NCBI GenBank assembly: GCA_028386065.3
Contig: JAKUCV010002089.1
Location: 114,390 to 178,389, forward strand
Direction of reading: 5' to 3'
Length of the DNA: 64,000 bases
DNA from: Turnera subulata
Lineage: Eukaryota > Streptophyta > Magnoliopsida > Malpighiales > Passifloraceae
Shown here: positions 35,302 to 47,697 of the stretch, piece by piece
How positions within the stretch are numbered: position 1 is the stretch's first letter
How the letters are laid out: every line of letters begins with the position of its first letter
Translations under genes and position numbers: made by a program
Notes under the pieces: generated by a model
What the model was told of the DNA's origin: nothing
Databases searched by the model: none
The model's input: only the letters and a program-made list of their open reading frames with translations

Positions 35302-36211
35302 TGATGCGGACATGGATGCGGGCACTCAGGGAGCTGGCGATTTGGTGATTCCTACGGGTCCAATGACACGGGCTCGGTCCAAGAAGATCAAAGATCAGCT
35401 GCAACAACAAGTTCAAGCACTTTTGAATATTGAGTTGTTGGAAGATCGAGTGATCAAGCTTGGAGAGGAGCTGAAGTTGAAGCCCATCATCCTACTGTCA
35501 CTTATCTGGGCTTAGTCGACATTGATCAGATGTCGTCATTTCCATTTACTTTCATTATGTTCTAGTAGCCGATTTTATTTAATTGGAACAATTAAATCGG
35601 CATGCTTTTTTTATTATTATTATGTTGGGTCAAGTCCAATATTAATTAGTTGATTAATGTGGGCTTTAGTTTATTTAGTTATTTGGGTTTATAACTATAA
35701 GGTTTTAATTAGTGTCCAATTTATGTGGGCTCAATTAAATCCTGGTCCAATTAGGGTTTACTGCAGACGCGGGTTACTGTAGCTAGGGTTTACTGTAGAC
35801 GCCGGGTACTGTAGCTAGGGTTTACTGTAGCCGACTTAGGAGTTCTATAAATAGGGGTCTTATGTTATTGTTTTACTCAGAATATTGAAGATAATAAAAG
35901 TTCAGATAAACTTTGATATTCTCATCACAAGAGTGGATTCTCTTGCTTGTTTTATTTTAGGGATTTGTTTACAATTGCAGGTAGTAATATTTGCTTGTGA
36001 ATTCGAATTCCTTTGTGCTTAGTTCTTTGTTGTCTAGCATCGAGAGATTAGGAGGTGGAGGGGCTTCTGCGTCCATCTGTTGCCTAGCACGAATTGCTGG
36101 AAGGTGAAGATCGACAGTGCATAAAGAGTGCACGATTGGTTGAGATTTGAGGTCGGGACAATCATAGATACGGAGGTGCTTCTAGGACCGGCTAGGTGTG
36201 TTGCCGTATCA
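35302..36211 (+). repeat. CRM-like 5' LTR (910 bp)
   Basis: It carries a TATA box (TATAAATA, 35846-35853). Three AGGGTTTACTG(T/C)AG repeats lie just upstream (about 35753-35830). Its first 214 bases duplicate the C-terminal coding end of Gag-Pol, which produces an apparent but meaningless frame at 35138-35515. Confidence 0.93.
35753..35833 (+). promoter_or_regulatory. U3 tandem motif upstream of TATA
   Basis: GGGTTTACTGTAG recurs three times with GGTTACTGTAGCTA between copies, ending about 15 bp before the TATA box. The 3' LTR has the same array (about 42123-42203). The position suggests an enhancer; no binding factor is known to me. Confidence 0.6.
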
Positions 36212-36829
36212 ATTTTGGTAGCGGAGCTCAGGTTATCAAATCAATCAACTATCCCTTTCAATTTTCTGTTGTTCTTGTTTCAATTCTGCCGAATTGTTCT
36301 TATTTTTTTTTTTATTTAAAAAAAAGAGTGTCGACTAAACCCTAAAATAGTCGAATTGTGCTATTGAGTTTGGAATTGCTTTTGTTTGCTGTTAATTCCT
36401 AATTTCGGCAGTAGTCAAAAAAAAAAAAAAGAGAAATCGATTGGAAGTTTGATAACCGAAAATTGTTGCAGGAGTTTGGGTAAAAGTCTTTCTGTCCGAA
36501 TTGAATTTATAGGTTTTTCTTTCAGTTCATTGTGTCGAAAGCTTATTCTTGCATTGGGTGATATTGTTTCATATTGCTCAATTATCCGAAAATCATACAC
36601 ATACAAATTGTTCTTCTTGTGTGTGTTTTCTGTTCTTGCAATTGAAATCACTTTGCCTCTAGTATTTGCGCATCTTGTTTCTTCTTGTTAGGAAGTTTGT
36701 TTGATTCTGTTGAATTCGTGGTAAGTGTTATTATCTGTGATTTTTGTGTTCAAATCCTAACAAATAAAACCTAGCAAGAGACAAGTGAGGGAGTGAAACA
36801 CGAGAGAAAGTGAGGTTAATTTCAGGGAC
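36212..36829 (+). other. CRM-like leader with primer binding site
   Basis: TGGTAGCGGAGC (36216-36227) lies four bases after the LTR and matches the Copia A site. The remaining 600 bases to the ATG carry T- and A-rich runs and no supported gene. Confidence 0.75.
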
Positions 36830-37038
36830 ATGTCGCAGTCACCAAACAGCCAGAACTCGGAGGGTGGCAAGCAAGACGGACAAGGAGATTCCTTACAATG
36901 GAGAGCCTTGCAAGATTCGTTGTTCCGTCTCGACAACAAGGTGAAAGATTCTGATGCAGAGAATGCCGAGTTTAGGCGCCAACATGCCAATGACATGGCC
37001 GAGATAAGGCGCATGCTTGCAGGACTGTCCGTCGAGAG

Positions 37039-37083
<45 letters not shown>

Positions 37084-40000
37084 GCGGCAGCAGCAAAACC
37101 CGCCAAGAGTAGAGGGACTGCAGCAAGGGGGTGAGATACCTGAACCCCGGGCACAAGCTGAACCTCGAAGGCTTCTGGAAGGCGAGTTTGAGAATGAAGA
37201 ATGGGAAGAGGAAGATTGGCAGCCACGTTATCAAGGATATGGCCGAGGTGGCAGAATGCCGAGAGGAAGAGGAGGATACCAGCAGCGACATTATGGGAGA
37301 AACAATGATTGGGAGCCATACAATAATGTCGATGCCAACATGAACAACATCAAGATTAAGATACCTTCTTTTCAAGGAAGAGGAGATGCCGATGCCTACA
37401 TTGAATGGGAGCAGCGAGTGGATATGATTTTTATTTGCTATCAATTTTCCGAGGAGAAGAAAATTAATTTAGCCACTCTTGAATTTACTGATTATGCTCT
37501 TAAGTGGTGGAATAAATTTTTGTTGGACAGGCGTCGTGCAGGACAAGGGCCTCCCCAGACGTGGGCTGAATTAAAAGGCATCATGAGGAAGAGATATGTA
37601 CCGAGCTATTACTACACCGAGTTGCACAAGAAGCTTCAAACATTGCGGCAAGGTACACGTAGTATTGACGAATACTACAAGGAGATGGAGGCACTGATGC
37701 TTCAAGCGAATGTAGAAGAGGATCCCCAAGCAACAATGGCGCGATTTCTTGCTGGGATGAAGCCCGAGATAGCCAATGTTGTGGAGCTGCAACATAATTT
37801 AGACATTCTGGAACTTGTAGAGAATGCGGTTAAGGTGGAAAAACAGTTGCAAAACAGGAGTTACAGGGGTCCTTATGTCACTTCCAGTTCGTCCAATTGG
37901 AATTCCAGAAGGTACAGCCGAGAAGACAAACCGAGAGAGGAGAAGACTAGGTTGGCCGACTACAAAACCCTTCCAAAGGCGAGCCAAACGACCCCTTCTG
38001 CCTCTACAACTAAGCATCGGGATGTGAAGTGCTTCAAGTGTGCAGGAATTGGGCACATTGCTTCTCAATGTCCGAATAAGAAGGTGATCTATGTTCGTGA
38101 AGGAGAACTTTATTCGGATGACGAAGAGCCTAATCCATATGCTGACATGCCCGAGCTAGAAGATGTGCCAACGGAAGACCGGTTTGTGCAAGAGGCGCCA
38201 GCAGCTGATCAATTACTTTTAGTGACCCGGCGAGCTCTTAGTGCACAAGTGAAAGAGGATGAGACCGAGCAGAGGGAGAACATCTTCCATACCAGGTGCC
38301 ATGTCGAAGGCAAGGCTTGTAGTGTGATCATCGATAGTGGAAGTTGTGCGAATGTAGCCAGCACCTTGATGGTGGAGAAATTGGGATTGACAGTCTCGAA
38401 GCATCCCAACCCATATAAGCTGCAGTGGTTGAATGATATGGGTGAGATCAAGGTGACAAAACAGGTTCTTGTTACCATGTCGATTGGGAATTATGTTGAT
38501 AAGATATTATGTGATGTTATTCCTATGCATGCTTGTCACATTTTACTTGGTAGGCCGTGGCAATATGACAGGCGTGTATGGCATGATGGATTCAAGAATC
38601 GATACTCCTTCTCCATGGGTGAGCAGAAATTTGTTTTAGCTCCATTGTCTCCACAACAAGTGTTCTATGATCAGCAGCATTTGGAGAAAAGTGCCGAGGC
38701 AATGAGGCAAGAAAAGGCAGCCAAGCTGCAACAAAATGGTGAGAATGAGGGGATAGCCAAGGGCTATGCAAAAGGAGAGGGTGTGCAAAAGGTTGAGAAC
38801 CTTGGAAAAGGAGAGTTGAAACCAAAGGAAAAACAATTGAGTGAAGTCGGCAAAGAGGGAGAGAAAAGGAGAGCCAATGCCGACTTGGAGAGAAAACAAG
38901 AGGGAAAGAAGAAACAGAATTTTTATGCAAATGTGAGGGATTTTAGAGTAGCCTGTGCGGGAAGAAAGGATATCTTGGTGCTCTTATACAAGGGTGCTTA
39001 TTTTTCTGACACTGACCTTAATCCCAATATTCCTAGTTCTGTTGTTTCAGTTTTGCAGGATTTTCGGGATGTGTTCCCAGAGGAACTACCAAAGGAATTG
39101 CCGCCTATTCGGGGCATAGAACACCAAATTGACTTTGTTCCTGGAGCACAACTACCGAATCGGCCAGCCTATAGGGCCAACCCCGAGGAGACCAAGGAGA
39201 TCCAGAAGCAAGTCGACGAGTTGCTTGCAAAGGGTTTGGTGCGTGAGAGCTTGAGCCCATGTGCAGTACCCGTGATCCTAGTGCCCAAAAAGGATGGTAC
39301 ATGGCGCATGTGCGTTGATTGCCGCGCAATCAACAAGATAACAGTTAAGTATCGACATCCTATTCCTCGACTTGATGATATGCTTGATGAACTACATGGT
39401 GCATGCATATTTTCTAAAATTGACCTCATGAGTGGATACCATCAGATTCGTATGAATATAGGTGATGAGTGGAAAACTGCATTTAAAACTAAGTATGGGT
39501 TGTATGAATGGTTGGTAATGCCGTTTGGCTTAACTAATGCACCTAGCACGTTTATGCGTTTGATGAACCATGTATTGAGGGCCTTCATAGGAAAATTTGT
39601 GGTTGTGTACTTTGATGACATACTTGTCTATAGCAGCAATGAACATGAGCATGCTGAACACCTTAGATTAGTATTGGAGGCTCTTATGGCTGAAAAACTA
39701 TTTGCTAAGTTAAAGAAGTGTACATTCTGCATGGATAGTGTTGTTTTTCTTGGCTATGTTGTGAGTTCCAGGGGAATTGAAGTCGACCAAGAGAAGGTAC
39801 AAGCCATACGGGAGTGGCCGACTCCTACAACAGTCTCCCAGGTATGGTCTTTTCACGGACTTGCTAGCTTCTACAGAAGGTTTGTGAAAGACTTTAGCAC
39901 AATTGCCGCACCATTGAATGAGATTGTTAAGAAAGAAATTGGGTTTAAATGGGAAAAGGAGCAAGAGGAAGCATTTAATACTTTGAAAGATAAATTGTGT

Positions 40001-41885
40001 ACTGCCCCTATTCTTAAATTGCCTGATTTTAACTCAACCTTTGAGGTTGAATGTGATGCCTCTGGTATAGGCATAGGTGCCGTACTTTTGCAGGAAAGGA
40101 GGCCAATAGCTTATTTTAGCGAGAAGCTGAAAGGTGCACAGCTGAACTACTCGACATATGATAAGGAGCTGTATGCACTTGTGCGGGCATTGCAAACGTT
40201 GCAGCATTACCTATGGCCCAAGGAATTCGTGATCCACACCGATCATGAGAGTTTGAAGCATCTCAAGGGCCAAGGTAAACTGAACAAGACACATGCTAAA
40301 TGGCTCGAGTTCATTGAGACGTTTCCTTATGTGGTGAAATACAAGCAAGGTAAGGACAATGTCATAGCAGATGCATTGTCGCGCAGGTATGCTCTTGTTG
40401 CTTCCCTTAGTTCGAAAATGCTAGGGTTTGAGCATATTAAAGAATTGTACAAATCTGATCATGATTTTGCCTCTATCTATAATGCTTGTGAACATGCTGG
40501 TTTCGGAAAATTTTATATTGATTCTGAATATCTATTTAAAGAACATAAACTCTGTATTCCAGCCTGTTCAATGCGTGAATTGCTTGTTAGGGAGTCTCAT
40601 AATGGAGGCTTAATGGGACATTTCGGTGTTGCAAAAACACTTGACATCTTGCATGAGCATTTTTACTGGCCATATATGAAGAAAGATGTTGAGCGTGTTT
40701 GTGCAGGTTGTGTTCCACGTAGGCAGGCAAAATCAAGGGTGCAACCCCACGGGTTGTACACGCCATTGCCTGTGCCGAGTAGTCCTTGGACTGATCTGTC
40801 CATGGACTTTGTCATTGGGTTACCTCGCACCAAGAGGGGACATGATAGTGTGTTTGTTGTTGTTGACAGGTTTAGCAAAATGGTGCATTTTATAGCTTGT
40901 CACAAAACCGATGACGCCTCTCATGTTGCTGATTTGTTCTTTAAGGATGTTGTGCGCCTGCATGGTGTCCCTCAAACAATTGTTTGAGATAGGGATTCCA
41001 AGTTCCTCAGTCACCTCTGGCACATGTTATGGGGTAAGTTGGGGACCAAGTTGTTGTTCTCAACAACTTGCCATCCTCAAACGGATGGACAGACGGAAGT
41101 GGTAAACCGGACTTTGGGCTCTTTGTTACGTGCTGTTGTGGGTAGGAATTTGAAAACGTGGGGGGACTGTTTGCCTTTTGGTTGAGTTTGCATACAATAG
41201 GAGTGTACATTCGTCCACAGGGTATTCACCATTCGAAATTGTTTATGGCTATAACCCACTTACACCTTTAGATTTGTTGCCTTTACCTGTTAATGAGCTT
41301 GTGAGTGCAGATGGGCAGCAACGGGCAGAATTAGTGCGGTCAATTCATGCGAAAGCTCGACAGCACATCGAGACGAAGAACAAGCAGTATGCACAACGAG
41401 CTAATCAGGGGCGCAAACGGGTGAGGTTTGAGCCTGGTGATTGGGTTTGGGTGCACTTTCGGAAGGAGAGGTTTCCTAAACAAAGGAAATTTAAGCTGGA
41501 CCCGCGTGGCGATGGTCATTTTCAAGTTCTTGAATGCATTGGTGACAATGCTTACAAGATTGATCTGCCAGGTGAGTATGGTGTTAGTGCCACATTCAAT
41601 GTTTCTGATCTTTCTTCCTTTGACACTGCAGGTACAGATTCGAGGGCGAATCCTTTTCAGCAGGGGGGGAATGATGCGGACATGGATGCGGGCACTCAGG
41701 GAGCTGGCGAGTTGGTGATTCCTATGGGTCCAATGACACGGGCTCGGTCCAAGAAGATCAAAGATCAGCTGCAACAACAAGTTCAAGCACTTTTGAATAT
41801 TGAGTTGTTGGAAGATCGAGTGATCAAGCTTGGAGAGGAGCTGAAGTTGAAGCCCATCATCCTACTGTCACTTATCTGGGCTTAG
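36830..41885 (+). pseudogene. gag-pol: CRM-like Gag-Pol polyprotein, one stop and one frameshift
   Basis: The ATG opens 1385 uninterrupted codons. Residues about 70-95 are a Gln run encoded by a CAG repeat. The Gag core follows ([28 protein letters not shown]). The zinc knuckle is [14 protein letters not shown] (Cys401, 404, His409, Cys414). Protease has DSG at 502-504. RT has [18 protein letters not shown] and YFDD at 927-930. RNase H has [14 protein letters not shown] with Asp1076. Integrase has its HH..CAGC finger and Asp1326. A TGA (40985-40987) falls just before the second catalytic Asp. An extra T in a T run (41176-41179) shifts the frame. The rest, with TEVVNRT (catalytic Glu), GPMTRARSKK and the C-terminus, runs to 41885. 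All key active-site residues are still present. Confidence 0.95.
41661..41670 (+). other. CRM-like polypurine tract inside the coding frame
   Basis: CAGGGGGGGA, one base before the 3' LTR, is read as Gln-Gly-Gly in the Gag-Pol frame. The tract is therefore constrained both as primer and as code. Confidence 0.88.
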
Positions 41886-42579
41886 TCGACATTGATCAGA
41901 TGTCGTCATTTCCATTTACTTTCATTATGTTCTAGTAGCCGATTTTATTTAATTGGAACAATTAAATCGGCATGCTTTTTTTATTATTATTATGTTGGGT
42001 CAAGTCCAATATTAATTAGTTGATTAATGTGGGCTTTAGTTTATTTAGTTATTTGGGTTTATAACTATAAGGTTTTAATTAGTGTCCAATTTATGTGGGC
42101 TCAATTAAATCCTGGTCCAATTAGGGTTTACTGTAGACGCGGGTTACTGTAGCTAGGGTTTACTGTAGACGCCGGTTACTGTAGCTAGGGTTTACTGTAG
42201 CCGACTTAGGAGTTCTATAAATAGGGGTCTTATGTTATTGTTTTACTCAGAATATTGAAGACAATAAAAGTTCAGAAACTTTGATATTCTCACTACAAGA
42301 GTGGATTCTCTTGCTTGTTTTATTTTAGGGATTTGCTAACAATTGCAGGTAATAATATTTGCTATTGTGTTCATATTCCTTTGTGCTTAGTTCTTTGTTG
42401 TCTAGCATCGAGAGATTAGGAGGTGGAGGGGCTTCTGCGTCCATCTGTTGCCTAGCACGAATTGCTGGAAGGTGAAGATCGACAGTGCATAAAGAGTGTA
42501 CGATTGGTTGAGATTTGAGGTCGGGACAATCATAGATACGGAGGTGCTTCTAGGACCGGCTAGGTGTGTTGCCGTATCA
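41672..42579 (+). repeat. CRM-like 3' LTR (908 bp)
   Basis: It matches the 5' LTR almost throughout, with differences clustered near 42265-42380. The Gag-Pol stop lies 214 bases inside. The TATA box is at 42216-42223. Confidence 0.93.
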
Positions 42580-43296
42580 GTCCGGGGGCGCTCGGCCGGG
42601 CTGGTAGGTGAGCGCTGACCTGCGCGTTGGCGCGCCTTGGTGCTTGCTGATGCGCGGGTTGGTGTTCCTTTGCTAGCTCGTGGGCGCGCTAATTGTCCTA
42701 TTTTTGCGCCACGGTGCACTAATCGGTATATCCTATCCCAAATTTTTGTCTCTTAATTTGTTTGTGTTTTTTTTTTGATTTTTATCTTTTTAATGAATTA
42801 TCAAAAGTGAAAAAGCCTAGGGTGCTAGAAAAATTAAGAAAATCCTAAAACTAAGCCTAAAAATTGTCTCCTCTAATTTAGCCTAGTTTGTTATGAGCTT
42901 GCCATCAAAACCTAAGGGTAAGTACTAAATGTATATGAATGCATCAAAACAAATAAAATCAAACAAAGCAAATCATCACACAAATTGCGCAGAAAAGTAA
43001 AAGTTTGAGTTTAAGAAAAACTTCTCTGTTTAATTTATGAAGAATTCATCTTGACCCTTCCAATGTGGTTGATCTCTCCTCGAAAAATTCCTTCTTCTTT
43101 CAATCTGGATAGACTCAAAAACAAAACCAAAAATTATTGAAAACAAAAGACTCAAAACACTAAACTACCTTAAATTGTGGGTTGCCTCCCACACAGTGCT
43201 TCTTTACTGTCGTTTTAGCTGGACTGGATGGATGGGCGGTTATGGTGGATCTTGAAGCTTTTTGGTGAATCGCCTCCTATGAAAATCGCCTTGATA
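42580..43296 (-). other. Ath-2 spacer after pol: no gene seen
   Basis: It starts with the right GTCCG target copy and a GC-rich repeat (to about 42720) that continues the one left of the nested element. Near 43170-43195 the minus strand has GTGTGGGAGGCAACCCAC, a non-coding block common after pol in Athila-type elements. No integrase sequence is recognisable between RNase H and this block. Confidence 0.75.
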
Positions 43297-46200
43297 CTAG
43301 ACATGATTATAATTTTTCTCTTCCTTCGGAATGTATCCCATGCGATATAGATAATCAACGAACTCAGCAAACCAAGGAGGTTTCTTTGTAGAAATCGCAT
43401 TGACCATGGCGAGGTAATCGTCTGGCAGTGCGTCATTAATCGGTTTCTCCTCTTCTTGCTTCTCGTCTTCCTCCAATTGCAATCTTGATAAATGATCAGC
43501 AACTAAGTTCTCTGTTCCTTTCTTGTCCTTGATCTCTAGGTCGAATTCTTGCAACATAAGAATCCATCGAAGAATTCGTGGTTTCGCAACTTTCTTCTGG
43601 AGCAAATACTTCAATGCAGCGTGGTCCGTGTGAACAATCACCTTGGAACCCAAAAGGTAACTCCTGAACTTATCAATTGCGAATACAACAGCTAATAACT
43701 CCTTCTCCGTAGTTGCATAATTAACTTGAGCATCATTTTGAGTCTTGCTTGCATAGTAAATGGCGTGCATCTTCCCATCTCGGCGTTGCCCTAAAACTGT
43801 GCCTACAACATAGTCGCTTGCATCACACATAATCTCGAACGGAAGTGAATAATCAGGGGGTTGAAAAATGGGTGCCGAAATCAGCTCCTTCTTGAGTTTG
43901 TCGAATGCTTCCATACAGTGTTCATCAAAGACAAAAGGCACATCTTTATTTAAGAGATTGGTAAGAGGTTTGGCTACCTTTCAGAAATCCTTAATGAATC
44001 TTCTGTAAAATCCGGCACGTCCAAGAAAACTGCGAATCGCCTTGACTGAATTCGGTGGAGGTAAGGTCTCTGTCACTTCTATCTTGGCTTTGTCTACTTC
44101 AATCCCACGTTCGGAAACGAAGTGTCCAAGTACAATTCCTTCTTGTACCGTAAAATGAAATTTTTCCAAATTAAGCACCAAATTAGTCTCCTCACATCTT
44201 GTAAGTACCTTTGATAGGTTAGATAAACAATCCTCAAACTTTTTCCCGTAGACGGAAAAGTCATCCATGAAAACCTCCATAATCTTCTCTATATAATCAG
44301 AGAAAATCGCCATCATGCATCTCTGAAAAGTGGTTGGTGCGTTGCACAGCCCAAAAGGCATCCGTCGATAAGCAAAAGTTCCATATGGACAAGTGAACGT
44401 CGTCTTCTCTTGAACATTCGGGTGAATAGGTATCTGAAAGAATCCCGAATATCCGTCCAAATAGCAATAATAAGAATGCTTAGCTAGTCGCTCAAGCATT
44501 TGATCAATAAACGATAATGGAAAGTGATCCTTGCGCGTAGCACTGTTCAGATTCCTATAATCAATACACATTCTCCATCCTGTAATAGTCCTCGTCGGAA
44601 TCAACTCGTCATCCTTGTTCTTGACTACTGTCATTCCTCCTTTCTTCGGTACCACGTGAACTGGGACTACCCATTCACTGTCAGAAATCGGATAAATAAT
44701 CCCTGCATCAAGAAGCTTAAGAATCTCCTTTTTTACAACTTCCTTCACATTCTTTTTAAGCCTCCTTTGACTTTGAATGCTCGGTTTGCTACCTTCTTCA
44801 AGCGAAATCCGATGCATGCAGAATGTAGGACTAATTCATTTCAAGTCCTCAACAGAATATCCAATAGCTTTTCTATGCTTCCTAAGCACATAAAGTAACG
44901 TCTCCTCCTCTACTTTACTCAACTCGGCATTGATAATAACAGGATATGTAGAGTCGGGTCCTAAGAATGCATACCGTAGCATAGATGGTAATGGTTTCAG
45001 CTGTACCTTTGGTGCGCTCTGAACATCATCTTTCTTTTCTTCTCCAATCATCTCATAGCTCTTGTCTTCGGTCCCTTCCAATGGTGGCGTGGATTGCAAA
45101 ATTTCTGCACTTTGGGCAATCTCCAAATCGTCATCATCAGTAGTCCCACTCCTCACTAAGCAATTCAAGAGTGGATCACCACTACTCGCTACTTTGCTCA
45201 CTTCCTTCACTGCATCATCAATAAAATCAACTCGGAGACAACTGTCTTCTTCAAGTGGTCCTTCGGTTGCATGGAAGACATTGAACTCGAATTTCTCATT
45301 CCCAATCCTTAAAGTAAGCTTTCCATCACGAACATGAATTTGAGCTCCAGTAGTAGCTAAGAACGGCCTCCCTAGAATAATCGACATTTGAAAATCAATC
45401 TCCATGTCGAGAACCACAAAATCGACTAGTACAAAGAACTTCCCAACCTTGATTGGAATATCCTCCAATATCCCCACTGGATATTTGACAGATCGATCCG
45501 CAAGCTAAAGAGAGATGGTAGTCGGCTTCATATCTCCTATATCGAGCTTCTCAGCAATTCGCTTTAGAATAAGACTAACACTGGCTCCTAAATCATATAG
45601 AGCTCGCTCAATGCACATAGAACCAATATTGCAAGGAATAGAGAAACTTCCAGGGTCCTTCAGTTTCGGCGGCAGCTTGTTCTGCAGGATTGCACTGTAC
45701 TCCTCTGTTAAAGCCACTGTCTCGTAATCTTCTAGCTTCCTTTTCCTGGAAAGAATTTCCTTGAGAATTGGAAGATTAATATGCAATTTCTTTAAATGTT
45801 CAAGAAATCTTCTGAATTGTTCGTCTTTTTTGCCCTACTGAAGTCGCTGAGGGAATGGAACCGGTGGTTCATAAGCTTTGACTTCAGGCCATATCTCCTT
45901 CGGTTGCTCTCTTTTCTGCTTCGCTATCTTCCATTTGGGAATCCATTTCTCTTGCTCTTGCTTCTTTTCCTCTGCTCTCTTTTCAGGTAACTGCTTCTCT
46001 ACTTTCGGTTGCTCATCTTCTTCTTCTTGCTTAATGATGGTGTCGGCTTCATCTTCTTTAGGTGGATAGGGATCATCTAACTGCTTTCTGATTCTAAGTG
46101 CTACTGCCTTGACTTGCTCTCTCGGATTAACTGTGGGCTGTTCTGGTAGGTTTCCTGGTGTCCTCATGATTGCCTCTGCTTGCTGCGCAAGTTGCGTCTC

Positions 46201-47536
46201 AAGCATCTTCGAGTGAGTCTCCATATTTGCCACCCGATTGTTGAATCCTTGCATCATCTCCATTTGCATACGTTGAGTCTCCATTACGGCTTTCATCATA
46301 GCTGTAAGATCCATGTCTTGATTCTTCGGATTTTTCATGCTTGAACTCCTCTGCCCATAATCGTTCCTTTGAAAGTTGCCTTGCTGGTTTGGGTTGGTCT
46401 CCCTCCATGAGAAATTAGGATGATTCCTCCATTCCGGATTGTATGTGTTGGTGTAAGGTCCTCATTGTTGTTGGCATTGATGAATGTAGTTCATCTGCTC
46501 AATTGTCAACTCGTCTCTGGTTGGACAATTCATTGAATTGTGTCCAGCACCTGCACATTTATCACAAATTAAACTCGGCATAACAGCAACAACACATGAT
46601 TTCACCTGCTTACTCAAAGATTCTAGCGTCGAATTAAGCATTGTTAAAGTACTCACTTCCAGAATTCCAGCTACTCGCTTGTTGTTTGATCATGAAGAGC
46701 TCTGGTAACTATTACTCACCATCGTCTCCAACTTCAGATACACCACATCGGGTAATTGCGCCATGAATGCCCCTCCTGAAGTTGCGTCCAAACTCATGCG
46801 CAAAGGCTCATTTAAACCATTAAAGAACAATTGAACTACAAGCCCTTCGGGTAATCCATGTTGTGGGCATCCTTGAAAAAGATCCTTGTAATGTTCCCAC
46901 GCTTCACAAAAACTTTCTCCATCGAATTGAGTGAATGATGTAATCTTGCTCCGGATATGTGCTGCTTTATTAGGTGGATAATATTTGGCAAGAAAAGCCT
47001 TTGAAAGCTCCTCCCATGTCTTGTATGTTCCTGCTGCTCCTGACTTCAACCACTTCTTAGCCTTGCCTCGCAAAGAAAACGGGAATAATCGAAGCCGAAT
47101 TGCATCATCAGTCCCCCCATTGATCTTGATCAAATCACAAATCTCCGTAAATGTCTGTAGATGTTGATTTGGGTCCTCAATATCAAGCCTCCAAATTGTT
47201 CCTAATGCACCATGTGAATGAGTGCTGTCTTTAGTTCGAAATTGTTGGCATTGATCGCTGGCCTTGAAATGCTCGACTGCACGATATCCAAACTCGGTGT
47301 TGCGTAGCCACGCAATGTCTTGTTTCCTTCTTCTACATGATGACTGTCTCGAAATTATCTGCTACAACTTCTGCTTCCTCCTCTATTTCAGTGTCTTGAA
47401 GAAACTCCACAGGCTCTACGACTTGCTTCTGGTTTTGCTTGTTCGCGTGTAGTTGCTTGTGTAATGTTCTCTCGATCTCCGGATTGATATCAGGAATCGG
47501 ACTCAATGAAGCACCGCGTCTCGCCTTGGGCATCAA
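43297..47536 (-). pseudogene. gag-pol: Ath-2 gag-protease-RT-RNase H, stops only after an early frameshift
   Basis: The start MPKARRGASLSPIPDINPE (47533) is in one frame; a shift follows before 47250. From there to 43297 a single frame holds six in-frame stops (about 46687, 46459, 45832, 45502, 44833 and 43978). In order it has the Gag core (RLRLFPFSLRGKAKKWL, FLAKYYPPNKAAHIRS), a zinc knuckle CDKCAGAGHNSMNC, protease (DPGSFSIPCNIG, DLGASVSLI, ILGRPFL), RT (GWRMCIDYRNLNSATRKD, FMDD with Met as in other Athila RTs) and RNase H ([34 protein letters not shown]). Integrase is absent. Its promoter would be the LTR at 47698-49532. Confidence 0.93.
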
Positions 47537-47671
47537 CCAAAATCGACAACACTATAAAAAAGAAAAACAAAAATTGATTAAATAAAATAAAAAGAAATAA
47601 AAAGAAACTAATGCAAAAAATAAAACCTAAAGTAATCTAGCTGCAATCTCAATAGTATTAAAATGGTTCGT

Positions 47672-47689
47672 TCCTCGGCAACGGCGCCA
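47672..47689 (-). other. Ath-2 primer binding site, tRNA-Asp type
   Basis: The minus strand reads TGGCGCCGTTGCCGAGGA, one mismatch from the complement of plant tRNA-Asp. It lies eight bases inside the 5' LTR. Confidence 0.9.
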
Positions 47690-47697
47690 GACAAGCT

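Larger units (their letters stand above)
35302..42579 (+). mobile_element. CRM-like Gypsy chromovirus-type element, nearly complete (7278 bp)
   Basis: It has direct LTRs of about 910 bp (TGATGCGG to CCGTATCA), a perfect target duplication GTCCG (35297-35301 and 42580-42584), a primer site, a single long Gag-Pol frame and a polypurine tract. Total length, LTR length and a Pol frame that runs into the 3' LTR match what I recall of CRM (centromeric) elements. No canonical chromodomain was seen; the tail contains GPMTRARSKK. By eye the LTRs differ at fewer than 20 positions plus a few small gaps, so it is the youngest insertion I could date here. Confidence 0.93.

Noticed and set aside
35138..35515. 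A 125-codon plus-strand gene
   Set aside because: Its 3' half is the copy of the Gag-Pol C-terminus in the 5' LTR and its 5' half is GC-rich repeat of Ath-2. It has no independent support.
36893..37444. Minus-strand Leu- and Ala-rich proteins opposite the CAG repeat
   Set aside because: They are antisense shadows of the poly-Gln region of Gag.
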